Position numbers and translations under genes: made by a program. A DNA stretch of 64,000 nucleotides from NCBI GenBank assembly GCA_013339895.1, contig JABACO010000008.1, forward strand, positions 9,680,375 through 9,744,374, read 5' to 3'. Below the pieces are notes generated by a model, which made no database searches, had not been told where the DNA came from, and saw only the letters and a program-made list of their open reading frames with translations. This DNA is from Ephydatia muelleri (taxonomy: Eukaryota; Porifera; Demospongiae; Spongillida; Spongillidae). Positions 26,141 to 38,190 of this stretch are shown here, one piece after another. Every line of letters begins with the position of its first letter. The first letter of the stretch is position 1.

Positions 26141-27617
26141 GAGTAGGTGAGACAGGGAAGAAAGAAAGGAAGGAGGAAGTGAGGGAGTAGGTGAGACAGG
26201 AGAGAAAGAAAGGAAATAGGAGAGAGGGATATTAGCAAAGAAAGATGGAACACAAACTAAGTGATTGAAGTGTACACAATGTACCTGGGCAGACTGGCTG
26301 CAGCACTGATGACGCCCAACACCACGTTCCAACTGGAGTGCAGTGCCTGCGGGCGTGACTAGAGGACCTGTCCAACAGATAACGTACTGAGCACAGATCA
26401 TATACATGTACCATGCACACTGTTATTTGCGCATGTTAGCACACAGTAGCAGAGAAGACATACATGTACATGTACAAAGTGAAGGGGAGGAGGCCGGTAA
26501 TGTAGCTGATCACAGTAAGGGGCAGGACACCCGCCAGAGCACCATTGCAATACAAACTGAAGTTGATGAGGATGCCATTACTGTGAGTTGGCAAGTCCCA
26601 AGACACAATGATGTAGGTGGAGCCCACATTCTGCACCGACACAGCATCAAATCCATCCAGTGCTGGGGGAAGGAGGGGGAAGAGGATGACATCACATGCA
26701 CACAATTACATCACACATACATGTACATGTATACACAGTCAGTGACACACACATACACACGCACACACAATCACACACACCGAGGTACCATTCAGGAGGG
26801 GATAAGACACATGCTGTAAGGGGTTGCAATGCCATATCTGCTCGACGTGCTGGGAAATCCCTCAAAGTAGACTTTCATGGTCAGCAGTGGGACAATCGCG
26901 GCAGTGATGGCCGCCGTGTGCACCGTATCATGGTGACATAGAAGGTATTGGAGGCCTGCTCAAACAGTACCACGTGCCCCTGGCCATCACAGAGGTTACA
27001 GGAGGGGACTGCACCACACTCGCACCGACGTACAAGCTCAACATGAATGATGAGTTGTAAAGCTCACAGTGTGCCACTGACCATCGTTGAAGGTTCTGGT
27101 ACTGTTGGATCCAACAACAGCTGGTCCAGAGTCCACATCAAATATTAACCATGGCAACCCGCCATGAAGCTTCACCCCCAGGAAGTCAGTCAAATTACAC
27201 TGTTGATCTGATAGAAGAGAATGCCGCTGGGGTTGTAGGTATGGAACTGGACTGTGGCCTGGTTAATTAAACCACAAAGGAGCATGTGCCCGCTGAATGT
27301 AGCCAGGCCCCTACCGTCGAAGGAGGTGCCCACATCTCTGAATGGGACTTAAGGCTGGGGACTCGATGGTACAAGGTGTAGGCAGTGATGACATGGTCGG
27401 GTTGGAGGGGAGCATTCCATTGGAGGGACATGGAAGAGGAAGTGGTATTGAGGATGAGGGGGGAGCTTGGCCCACAGGTGCTAAGGGTGTGAGAAAGATA
27501 CAAAGTGGTTGTCAATGACCACTTGGGGCTTTGTTGAATATAATTGAACACATAACACATAACCCACACACACATCATGTGCACATGGCACACATGCATG
27601 CAAATGCTGCTTGTGTC

Positions 27618-30600
27618 TAAGGCTTGAAACCTGTTAGTTTAGAAAAAACCGGTTGTAAGAGGTTATTAAAATTTAAAAACCGGTCGGTTAAGGTGAAAAA
27701 TAACTGGTCGGTTGAGGTTCACGGCTGTTTCGAGATGGACATTAGGTTGTTAATTAGAATACGTATGTATATTACGGTACAATTCTTATCTGGGTCCCAT
27801 AGGAGCTCATTAAAATGTGGTTAATGTTCTAATCCCTATTTTGTGAAGATGCGTTTACCATAAAATACCAATATATTTTTTAGCTGTTCTATATTCAGTT
27901 CGGCACTAAAAAACGTCAATGCGCACTATTGAGGGATGTTCTTTTTTCGTCCACGAAAGTCGCGCATCTCACGGTTTCTTCGTTTTTATTTTGCCACTCC
28001 TGAAGTACTCGAACGGCAACCAATTTTTCTTGAAAAAATGCCTGAGAATCAGGTGCGAGATGCACCTTTTTGAAAAGATAGAGCCTTGCCCATTGTAAAG
28101 ATATCAAGCTTATGTGCAGACTTATTTTCTGAAGCGAGAACAAACCCCTCTATCCCGGACTAGCTAGTCATGAATAAAGCGGTATCACGTGCGCTCCGTG
28201 CCTTCGCTACAAAGCGATGGAATGTCAAGTGCAGAGATACTGCAGGGTATGCGGACACCGGTTGTTGAAGAAAACGTCTCGAGGCAATTTAGATACAACC
28301 TATAACTGTGCTGGTTTCTCTGTGGAGCTTAAAACATGCTTTCAAATTGACACCACAACGACACTGCTGACTATCCCGCCAATTTCTGCAATCATGTAGG
28401 CTTGCTATGTCCAAGGCAAAAGAAGCGGCAGAATACAAGTGTATGGTAAAGCCATACGACTGGTCTCTGCACTGTGCCAGTACATGCAAGGTACTAAAAC
28501 ATATTCACATGACCTCATAAGTTTAATCACACATACATAAACACATATACAGAAACCCATACACTCATGGATCCAATTAAAGGACATACATAAACAGAAA
28601 CCAGGGCGACAACCAGGCATCACACCTAATGCCTTGCTTCACCATGTTAACACCATTGCACCTCCAAAGGTTGTGTGTCATAGAAAGGAACCACAGCTAG
28701 CCTCGACACAGGTACTTTCCGTCATGGACTTACTAACTTGCCCAATATGTAAAGGAATGTTGTGACAGCCACTTAAGTTGCACTGCAATGCAGTAGTATG
28801 TGCAAAGTGCATTGCTGACTCCATAGCAACATCGGCAAGTACTCAGTGTCCATGCTGTGAGGATGCAGTGAACTTGGTGCCAGGTTCTGTGCAGCCTGCT
28901 CCTGACCTAACACAACGCCTTCTTTGTGATGTGATGGTGTCCTGTGATACATGCAATAGGGATGTACGGGCGGGTGACTATGACTCACACGAGTGCCACA
29001 GGTTGGGAGTTATTGAAGAACAGTGCGCTTCTAAGGTGATTCGAAGAATCCTATCTGAAAACACAAAGGATAATATTATGCAAATCAAGACAGGAGGTAC
29101 TGTAAGTGACAAACAATTTTTTTATACTTACACTTATTCCCATCTTTTGAAGCCACTGACTCTGGTGTGTGTGACAAAGGCCCATTCATCGAAAAGTGAG
29201 GAGGTTTGCAGCAAAACTCTTAAGCGACGTGTCTGTGAAGTTCAAGGAGTAAGGAGCCTTCTGTCACCAGAAAGACCTGAAAAGATCCTTGAGGAGGAGA
29301 TCAGAGCCCTGGGAAGTGAAGAGAAAAAAATGATACTAACAGAAGCAGGGTTAACACTTGATATTGAGGCAACAACAGGACTTGCAATGAAAGCTGCAAT
29401 TGGCATGCCTTGGAACCAACTTAGGACTTAAAGAAGGTAACTTGAACTTGTTAATAAGATTACCTATAGGCTGCTATAGCATGCATGGATTTGATAGTTG
29501 ATTTGAACACATACATCCCTGCACAAATGAAAAAGTTTACTGCTGTATTACTTTAATCAACTGCCACAATACAATTGAACTCCTAACACATCGCAGCAAC
29601 ACATAACTCGTTTTCAAAGTGTGCATCTACATACATGTATTGCTAACATCGTCAATCAGACCGCCCCGGCCACCGCCATGCCATAGTATACATAAATCGG
29701 TCGTATTCAGCGTCTTGGTACGGCTCACAGAAAATAAGTCTGCTAAGAACAACAACCAAATCAAATACAACCAGCATTCCTGTATACGTTTATACAAGTT
29801 TTTGTCACTCATGTCAGGCAAATTAACGAACAAAAGCTTTTTGAAACCAAGCACTCTAAATGGAGCGCTATTAGTCACAGGCCGGTATCATGGCGTATAT
29901 TTGCATAAAAATAATAAATTTTATGCCGTTTGAGTCCTCGAAGTGTGCATAACACAGATATTCACCTGTACTGCGCTTACCTTCAACGGATTACAAAAGA
30001 TAAGCCAAATTCCAATGCCATGCGATAATGAGGGTCTAGTTACTTGTTACGTAGGTAAAAGTGGGGACGAGACCTAATGTCCATTTTTTCAATGCAATGA
30101 AACACCCGTGGGTTGTTCGTTTTAAAACAACCAGTTATTGCCAGTTTAACAATTAATTATTGATTATTTATGCATAATCGATGGGACCAAAAGTTAAACC
30201 AGCACAACCTCGGGCTTTGCCACATGGCAAGAAAGATGGTCCGCGGCGTACCCCTAAGAATGTTGCCTTGTTGCTAGTGTCCAGCAAAGTCACCCTCCTG
30301 GATAGTTTTTCGTGAACTCCAAAGAGTTTGTAGCAAATGGTCCTTACGCATGGGCTATCCATCATAAAGTTATAGGGTACTGAATTTATAATTAGCCATG
30401 CATTTCAGTTCGAGCGTTACTTTTCTTTTGCTTGTCCATAGGGGTGATTTTGCTGGACACTGTTCCAAATATAATAAAGTTACTGTAAGTATCACCATGC
30501 ATACAATGAAGAGATGAATCTCTCCAATGAAGAGATGAATCTCTCCATTGTTCGTTTTCGTCCGCTTATTGCTTTCTTGCGCCCAGCATTATTGGTAGAT

Positions 30601-30804
30601 GTAAGACGGACGTGACGCCACTTGCAACTCCTCAATAAAATATCAACTGGTCGGTTGTGGTTGCTTAATATTTTAACAACCGGTTGAAGCGGTTATTTAG
30701 CTGAAATAGAACTGGTTGAGGCGGTTATTTAATTCTCGCGACCGGTTAACCGTCGGTTAACCGTCGGTTAACCGGAGCTCCGGCACAACCGGTTTCAAGC
30801 CTTA
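27618..30804. mobile_element. hAT-like DNA transposon with RAG1-N-like cargo
   Basis: Terminal inverted repeat TAAGGCTTGAAACC at 27,618 and its complement GGTTTCAAGCCTTA ending at 30,804. The element is flanked by perfect 8-bp target-site duplications CTTGTGTC (27,610-27,617 and 30,805-30,812). Subterminal clusters of AACCGGTT/CGGTTAACCG motifs occur at both ends (about 27,650-27,720 and 30,640-30,795). 8-bp duplications and TAAGG-type ends suit hAT elements. It lies between two usherin-like exons. The parts 29,436-30,640 and 27,730-28,216 show no recognised gene. Confidence 0.85.
28217..29435 (+). pseudogene. RAG1 N-terminus-like zinc/RING protein of a transposon
   Basis: The order of motifs follows the N-terminal third of RAG1: CRVCG (28,241), then LKTCFQID, then NFCNHV (28,385, shifted frame), then YDWSLHCASTC (about 28,455), then an exon from about 28,570 into a RING finger (CPIC, CNAVVCAKC, CPCC; 28,742-28,862) and a following zinc motif (CDTCNRDVRAGDYDSHEC, about 28,950-29,005). 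The end reads GLAMKAAIGMPWNQLR (29,380-29,430). This resembles N-RAG-type transposon proteins known from molluscs and cnidarians; no RAG1 catalytic core is present. It is broken by a TGA inside the RING (28,763-28,765) and by a frame change near 28,370, and it is truncated at about 29,435. Confidence 0.6.
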
Positions 30805-30949
30805 CTTGTGTCTGCTAAGTGTACAAACTGAATGCTGACTGCCATTTTCTTCAAGCAAGGCAAGAAGAGGCCATAAAACATGTACATGTACCTACAACAC
30901 CAAATCATACACATGTACATGTACCTGCAACACAAACAACATCCACACA

Positions 30950-31293
30950 CATACATGTAAACACACACCCACACACACACATACACATGTGCACATGCAC
31001 AGACACACACGCATACACACACACACAACACACACACACAACACACACACACAACACACACAATTCACACACACAACACACACACAACACACACAACTCA
31101 CACACAACACACACACAACACACACAACACACACACAACACACACAACACACACACACAACACACACAACACACACACAACACACACAACTCACACACAC
31201 AACACACACAATACACACGCACGCACGCATGCACGCACACATACACACACACACGCACGCACACACACATGCACGCACACACACATGCACGCA

Positions 31294-31334
<41 letters not shown>

Positions 31335-31341
31335 GCACACA
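30950..31341. repeat. Complex (CA)n / ACACACAAC repeat tract
   Basis: Nearly 400 bp of CA repeats interrupted by regular AACACAC and GCACGC variants, in an intron of the usherin-like gene. Long HTHT and VCVC frames here are artefacts. Confidence 0.95.
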
Positions 31342-32276
31342 CGGTCCACATACACAACGTATACATTCCACTATCCAGTGTTGTGACATTGGCAACACCA
31401 CCAGTCTGACATCCAGCTGTGGTGCATGCTGCTTCCCCAAAGCTGTACTGCGTTGACGACTGTAGGTTATGTACCACAGGACACTGGAGGTAGTGAGAAG
31501 GACGTTCCCTGTATGGAAACAGCTTACACATTGTAGGCTGTGATGATCCCATTGGGAACTGAGGGGTTAAACTACATCACATTGACAGAGGAAGAGGAGA
31601 GTGTCAGAAGCTGAGGGCTTGGAACCCCCAATGGTGCTGTGAAAGGACCAAAATGTGACAACCATACACAAATACACACACACACACACATGACAGTGTG
31701 CATGTACATGTACATGTGAGTATATGTGCGAGTGATACATGTGTGAATGTGAGTATGCATGAATACATATGTTCACACACACACATACATACACACACAC
31801 ACGTGCCTCACATTGATTTTCATTGCAATACAGGGTGTATGGCACCTACATGTGTAGGGTGTACTTACACAGCATGCGGCGTGAGCGGGGCTACAAATAC
31901 AAGTGTGGTCACAATAAATGGGTGGGGTATATATAATAATCGGAGATCAAACACTTCCAAAGGGTGGGGTTTCCCCAAGAAAGGTGCCCCCCTATCCCAC
32001 GCATCATACTGGATCAGCAGGCCGTTTGGATTGGACAGTGCAGTCACAGTGTTCAAAGCAGTAACATTGGGAGCAGCCTGGGATGTGGGCATGGCTTGTA
32101 ATGTCTTCAAGGTGCTGGAGTTGCTTTGGCCACACCCACCAGATGTGCAGGCCTGTACCAGTATGTATGCTGTAAACAGTTGTAGTCCATATACAGTGTA
32201 TGGTATTGGACAGGGCAGGGATTTACCACTCCCACCCCCTATCCACCCCCTGGTTTGCCCCTAATTTGAATAACCC

Positions 32277-32460
32277 AGGGAGAAGGCCAACAGTATACCA
32301 TATCCACACTCAACAAGGCCAACAGAATAGGGAGAAGGCCAACAGTATAGGGAGAAGGCCAACAGTATAGGGAGAAGACCAACTTTATAAAGACAAGGCG
32401 AACAGAATAGGGAGAAGACCAGCAGTATAGGGAGAAGGCCACCAGTCTAAAGAAGACCAA
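32277..32460. repeat. About 20-bp tandem repeat (GGGAGAAGGCCAACAGTATA)
   Basis: About nine degenerate copies, continuing at 32,990-33,075 beyond the foldback element, which therefore inserted into the array. From 33,076 to 33,559 I see no gene. Confidence 0.85.
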
Positions 32461-32461
32461 C

Positions 32462-32943
32462 CCCGGGAGAAAAAAACGGCGTTATCGCGCGTTATCGCGC
32501 GTGAAAAACGGCCATAACAACGCCAAATTACGCGGTCTTCAAAACGCTGTATCTTCTTGATTGTGCAATATAGTGGAGCTGCATTTTGCACATTTACAAA
32601 GCGGTCCTGTGTCTGTAGAAGTCCAAAGATGGTTTAGTTTGCGATGCATCGTTCCGAAGATATTCACATTCAAGTAAAGGGCTTGATTTCGCAGGGTTTT
32701 GTACTTGAAGCCCACGAAATCTTGCTCTAAGTTGATTGTGAATATCTTCCGAAAGATGCATCGCAAACTAAACCATCTTTGGACTTCTACAGACACAGGA
32801 CCGCTTTGTAAATGTGCAAAATGCAGCTCCACTATATTGCACAATCAAGAAGATACAGCGTTTTGAAGACCGCGTAATTTGGCGTTGTTATGGCCGTTTT
32901 TCACGCGCGATAACGCGCGATAACGCCGTTTTTTTCTCCCGGG
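32462..32943. mobile_element. 482-bp foldback element, CCCGGGAGAAAAAAACGG termini
   Basis: Left arm 32,462-32,680 and right arm about 32,725-32,943 are inverted copies with only a few mismatches, around a spacer of about 45-60 bp. The termini contain a doubled GTTATCGCGC motif. No coding capacity. The single-stranded form would fold into one hairpin with an arm of about 215 bp. Confidence 0.9.
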
Positions 32944-33559
32944 TGTCAGTATAAGGAGACGGGCAATTAACGGTTCGGGAGTAAAGGGAGAAGACTACCA
33001 CTGGTTACAGTACAGGAAGATGTCCACCATTATAGAGAGATGGCCAACTGTACTAGTATAGGGAGAAGGCCATATCTCCTCCTTCCAAGATATGCACATT
33101 GGGCCGAACACTATTAGTACCCACTGCCGAACATACCCTACGCTACTAAATTCACATAGTATACTCACCAAAACACCTGCGTCTCAGAAGATGAAAGCAT
33201 GAAGGGCATACGTACATGTAGTTCGATCCCTGCCTGCATGCATCATTGTGCCTAATTGATGCGCTCCACATCTCCAGTGCAAGTGACAGCAGATAAGATA
33301 ATTTTAATTTGTGTATCGGTACAATTATAGTTGTTGACAGTTACGTTACAGCCATTACATTAAAGTTTATATCCGTTAACCACCACTAGCTAGCTGACAT
33401 ACAATTAATAACTATAACTATCTAAGATGACGCAATTTATTACGTACTTCGTTTATGAATAAATTATGCGGGTCTTGATTTTAGTTTACGAATGGTTTAC
33501 GGTATAATCTTATAAAGCACAGATTCACAATCAGTCCGATTTATCGTAAATTATAAACA

Positions 33560-33879
33560 TCTTGCCATGACGGATCGGAATTCAACTTTTGGTTGACGAA
33601 GTACTACAACTGCTCGTGCAGCCTGCTCATGAAGTCTGTCCCAGGTGTGCTGCAATTGGAGTCGAAGAGAGGCTCCGATGGGAGGAGCTTTCCCTTCTGC
33701 TGGGCCTTACGAATAAGGTCCTGGGCCTCCCTGGCCGAGCAGAACCTCCTGCCTCGCTGCTGGTTCATCTTGGCCCTCGGTGACACGGCACCTTAATCAC
33801 GCGAAACAGGCTCTGCAGAGGGAAGTGGATGGTATTTCATTTCATTGCATGCCAACATCCTCCTTGCATCCTACTGTAA

Positions 33880-33914
<35 letters not shown>

Positions 33915-34075
33915 CCTTCTTCTCTTTCCACGTTCCTCCTCAATCCCCCATTCACCTCCAGGGGTTATACAATGACGTATTGGGTCTGGGTACGAGACTA
34001 ACATTATACATGTATGTCGATGCTTCTCATCGGAGATTCTGAACGTCGGTGCGAGCAAGAATGAATTATTCCGCT
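33560..34075 (-). pseudogene. XRN1: XRN1-like 5' exons, middle block (minus)
   Basis: 33,560-33,790 encodes the XRN family signature PRAKMNQQRGRRFCSAREAQ, then FDSNCSTPGTDFMSRLHEQL, then YFVNQKLNSDPSW, which are N-terminal 5'-3' exonuclease motifs. An in-frame TAG sits between LHEQL and YFVNQ (Lys codon expected). 34,035-34,075 keeps the first-exon core MSGIIHSCSH. A poly-C tract separates them. Nearest relative in the window is 56,040-56,645. Confidence 0.8.
33881..33912. repeat. Poly-C tract
   Basis: About 30 C in the intron between the two XRN1-like exons. The tract is shared with 56,427-56,461. Confidence 0.9.
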
Positions 34076-34269
34076 CATGTCCGGTAGAAATTGTCCATAT
34101 GGTTGTCCTTTAGTTTAGTGGCCCTCCTTGTTCATATCAATCCAAATCAATTAACAAGTAATTAACAAGCTGCGCATTAGCTATAAGCTGTGCAGCTGCA
34201 ATTTAAGGTTAGCACTTACGCTTGATATCAAATGAAACAGGGCTATTTAAGGCTCGTGGATAAAAGATT

Positions 34270-35185
34270 TCGACATTTATGTTATGGCTTTCTGGTGGAT
34301 CAACTTGGATGGCTATGGCTGCGGTTGCGATTCGTGTTCCTGTTGTAACAGATGAGAGCAGAGAACAGATCGTCCTTGATGAAGAGTTTCTTGGCAGAAT
34401 CTCACTGAGGTGCTGCTCTCCAAATAGACCCTACCACCTTCCCTCCTCATGCCTCATCAACCTCACCTATGGGAAGAGGCTTGAAGCCAATCATGAGGGA
34501 ATGGATCTCCTGGACAGCGGCCCAAAAGAGGTTCCCGTCTCACGAAGAGAACCCTGCTGCTGGTCACAGGGGCGTGGCTATGGAGGGAAAGAGGATCAAG
34601 GTTGTGTCGGTTCTCTCATATTGACACCTCGTTACCTGGCATCAATTCTCAGGTGCCAGACTCATCTGAGAGGGCAGTTTGGGCGTCTCAGGTTAAAGGT
34701 TAGTCAAGCTCTGCTGATAAGACGAAGAAGCATGAAGCAGAGAGCTACTCACAACCACGTACACTTCTGCAGAGGCAAGACAAGCGGTATGTGATGGCAT
34801 CCTTTGTTGCTGTATCCTCTCTGCCTCTGAATCCTCTCTCCCTCCTGCCTCCATTTGTTGCTCTTCCCATTCTCACTGTCATGTCATCCTCACTTCCCTT
34901 TCCATCCATCATTTCATTGGTCTTGCTACTCTTTAACCCTCATTCCTATCTATTTCCTTCCTTCTTCCCCTCTCCTCTCCTTACCTCTCTCCCTTCGACT
35001 ATCTCACTCACTCTTTCATTCTACATTATTTTAAACAATGGTGCAGACCAGATGAGCCTAGCAGCAAGCCAATGCAACCAGTCAAACAGGTGGAGCAGCA
35101 GAAGAATTCAACAGACACACAGAAGCATTCTGGTGAGAATGAAAGATAACTGTGTATCCATAGTCTCTTGTAGACAAAACACCAC

Positions 35186-35221
<36 letters not shown>

Positions 35222-35234
35222 GTGTGTGTGTGTG

Positions 35235-35267
<33 letters not shown>

Positions 35268-35510
35268 TGTCAGCTGGCAGCAAGCAAGCTCCACCTCCAG
35301 AGTCCTCATGTCATCCATGCTGCCATCTTCATCCTCACAAGATGGCAAATGGCAACCACCAGACCGGCCGGTCAAACAAGGAGTCCACCTTGTTACCACG
35401 GGATACTATGGCCCTCCTACACTAGCTGGACATGGCTTCAAGACATCAGGAGGAAACAGCAAGGAGGCTACATGAGCTGGTCTGGAGGGATCCTCCTCTT
35501 TAGGAAACAA
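34270..35510 (+). pseudogene. XRN1: XRN1-like 3' exons, middle block (plus)
   Basis: 34,340-34,480 encodes VLDEEFLGRISLRCCSPNRP then YHLPSSCLINLTYGKRLE, matching human XRN1 LFDEEFPGGLTIRCSPGRGY and RLPTSALVNLSHGSR. 35,045-35,130 is the Gln-rich exon shared with 16.8 and 57.3 kb, followed by (TG)n at 35,190-35,270. 35,276-35,475 is a further open stretch (WQPPDRPVKQGVHLVTTGYY). It points away from the 5' exons at 33.6-34.1 kb, 200 bp to the left. Frames do not join into one reading frame. Confidence 0.65.
35190..35271. repeat. (TG)n microsatellite
   Basis: Interrupted TG tract (TTGTG breaks) at the same XRN1-like intron position as at 16,942 and 57,425. Confidence 0.95.
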
Positions 35511-37873
35511 TGAAGGGGCGGGGCTGTGGTTGCCCAGGCTGCTCCTACTGACGGACCTCAGTGATGACATCATTTACAACTAGTGGAATAATGCGGGGCC
35601 AGCTGCTGATGATGTAATTTACAGAAATAAATGGGAGGGGAGGAGTATAAACAGTCCATAACAAATTCCTCACACTGCCTTTCTCTTGGTTGTTGAAGAA
35701 AATATATCATTATAATTGCCTCATGTGGACAGGGGCGTAGTCACTTCCATTGGGATTCTGGGAGGTGGCCCACCTGATTTCGAATTTCTATTTGATAATG
35801 ATGTAATCTACAGATGTGATGCAGTTCTTAAATGGGAGAGGGTAGATAACAAATGCCTTGCACTGAGGTACTTGCTTCAATTCATTATATTGCCTCGTTG
35901 AAGGAGCATTAACATCATTCCAATATCTCTGTGCAGGTTTGAGTTTCAATTTGTTGTCTATTTCTTTGAGTGTCGTTGAACCTTAAGTAACTTGTTTAGG
36001 GGTGTGGTATAAACAGAATGCACTAATACATACTCCAGATCCACCCTGTTTGCTATCTATGTGAGGGAAGAGTAAAGGTTGTATACACTGAATTATCTTC
36101 TAACCATTCCTTCATAATATGTGATTGTAAATAAGGAGTGTGCCACTGGCTCTTAGATAGTATTCTCTAAATAGTGTGGTGGTGTGGCAGTGTAGTTCTA
36201 CTGTGAGCCTATCAATGCAGATCATTTCTTCCTATCATTTAATGCCCGCTGTTCCCAGTACTATTGCTTGCATGCAGTGGTGCCTCTGCTATGAAGCGCA
36301 TGTGGTATTCTCTATATGGGTGGGGAATAAGATTGGAAGGCTCATCAGTGAATCTGCATAGGGTTAAGAGAAGGCAGCTCTGTTCCCAAGTACAGTGACG
36401 TTTGAAGAGGATCATGTGTTCTCATAACTAACTAGGGAATGATGTGGTTTAAGTAAAATTAATTGATTTCCTTTGGCATTTTCCCATCATAACGAGTGAC
36501 GCGGGTATTCATTTATTCAAGTCCGGAATTACTGGCATGATTCTTGCCATGAACCGCTCCTCCTACCTGAGGACGTGATGACTATGCAAGTGGTGAAAAG
36601 CATTCAAAGTGGGAAGGGAAATCCTCACACTACCATCAACACATACCTGCTGCTGCTCCCCCCTCCTCCTACCTGTACACCCCCCACCCCCCACCCCACC
36701 CCCCGTACCTTTCCTCTCCATGCCGATTGACAAATGTTGGTGCATCAACTATATATACAACAACCAATGTTTAACACTTACATGACACCCAATGTTTACA
36801 ACACAAACTGACAAACACAGAGCAGGGGCCACAACAGCTAATTTGATTTTTATCCTAATTTATTTAGAGGTGATAAGCACACACCACCTCAGGGGAAAAA
36901 ACCTCACTTGTGAGGAAAAAACCCATGACGAACTGCTCTGAACAACAAAAATTACATACACTGCTCATATTCACACAAGTTCCTCAGCAGGCGTCTTCTG
37001 CTTGCATCTGCTTAGCCTGTGAACATCATTTGACACTTCACATGAAAATTTCCATACACATACAGCTCCCAGCCATCAAACATCCATATGTATGCACCAA
37101 CACCGCCTCCTGGCTTCACAAGCCCCTGACCCCTTGGCTGAACACAAGCCACTGACCCCTTGACTGAACATGAGTGACTGACCCCAGCCATTTGGTTGAA
37201 CAACATCAACGTAAAGTTTCCAGCTAACACATGCACTGGCAACTTAGTGTCCCGCTCAATTATCTTTATATACTCTGGTTACATCACATGCTGTAAAACC
37301 AATCACATACAGAGGGAACACAGTTTCTGTCTAATTCACTATGTTTAACTGACAGAAACGTATATAGCTCACAGCAAAAAAAAAAAACGCATCAAATCAA
37401 TTCTTGATTTCCAATTGATTTTGTGCAACTATTGTTACCTGTTGTATATTTAGCTAATGGCTGTAGTGTCATTTCGACTTTGCTAATTTAATCCCTTAGT
37501 ATTCCAGAGAAATTAATCCTCCACCAGTAATGAGCTGAAGTTCCGGAATCCCTCGCTGCTGCTGGACAGTTCTGGTGTTTCTCGTGTTTCCTTTACCTCC
37601 ATGGTATTGTGCACACGTATGTCTTGTGTGCTACTGTTCAATGTTTGGCCAATCATGTACTAGAACAGTATTAACTCAGCTAAGAGCGCGGGTATCCAGA
37701 ACGTTACACATAACTTTCCCACATGTGTTTGTCACAAGCTAAAGACAAGGTTATTCATTGTGGCATTCTATATTGTGACTACCCTAGTGCATGCTTTCTA
37801 CACAACTGACCCTGATATCTTGTACCTTCTCAACCTCGTAATACACTCATTAGTCCAACAACAAGACATCTGA

Positions 37874-38190
37874 CTATGCATGAGCAATACTTACATGCAT
37901 TTTAGCATTCAGCTCATTGGCTAGTGTCACTTCTCCAACAGCTGGTGAGCGTAAAGCATTGATCACGGTCTTCCATGTGTACAAACTAGTCCCCAGACTC
38001 CTCCATGTAGCAAACACCTGCTCAAATGACAGTATGCACTCATCTGGTCTCCCAGTATTCTGAGCCTGTATCTCATCCAGTGTCCCATTTGGAAGCTTCA
38101 GCTGAACTCCAACTAATCTCCACTTTGCAGGGATTACTGCAGCAACATCATTCATGAGATCACCAAGATTAGGGGTGTGGTCATCCACTT
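37874..38190 (-). CDS. Death-domain exon, copy B
   Basis: Death-fold helices as in copy A with few changes (SFEQVFATWRSL; YTWKTVINALRSP). After NELNAK the copies part: here the sequence reads on through a strong donor (GTAAGT at 37,894) to a stop at 37,874, whereas copy A stops at once. A downstream exon may exist for this copy. Confidence 0.75.

Larger units (their letters stand above)
26430..32170 (-). pseudogene. USH2A: Usherin-like gene segment (FN3-FN3-FN3-LamG-FN3), decayed
   Basis: Minus-strand exons, 5' to 3'. About 31,865-32,160 is fibronectin III (CTSGGCGQSN; SNPNGLLIQYDAWDRG). 31,380-31,660 is FN3 (PNGIITAYNV; NLQSSTQYSFGEAACTTAGC). 27,320-27,490 is FN3 (SSSMSLQWNAPLQPDHVITA) running into a laminin G start (FHTYNPSGILFYQINS). 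27,060-27,230 is laminin G (TDFLGVKLHGG; FNDGQWHTVSF). About 26,850 is a laminin G end (VYFEGFPSTSSRYG). 26,470-26,676 is FN3 (IIVSWDLPTHSNGILINFSL). FN3 domains flanking laminin G, with ACT..GC endings, are characteristic of usherin. The domains at 31.6 kb (core Trp replaced by a stop) and 27.2 kb are frameshifted, so this is probably a pseudogene. Usherin is an extracellular adhesion protein. Confidence 0.6.

Noticed and set aside
28405-28623. Minus-strand frames across the RAG1-N-like region
   Set aside because: Shadows of the plus-strand zinc/RING relic.
30819-31552. Long HTHT and VCVC frames over (CA/TG)n tracts here and at 7.4, 16.9, 35.2, 49.7, 53.4, 54.4 and 55.0 kb
   Set aside because: Translations of dinucleotide repeats; only the embedded FN3 exon at 31.4-31.6 kb is kept.
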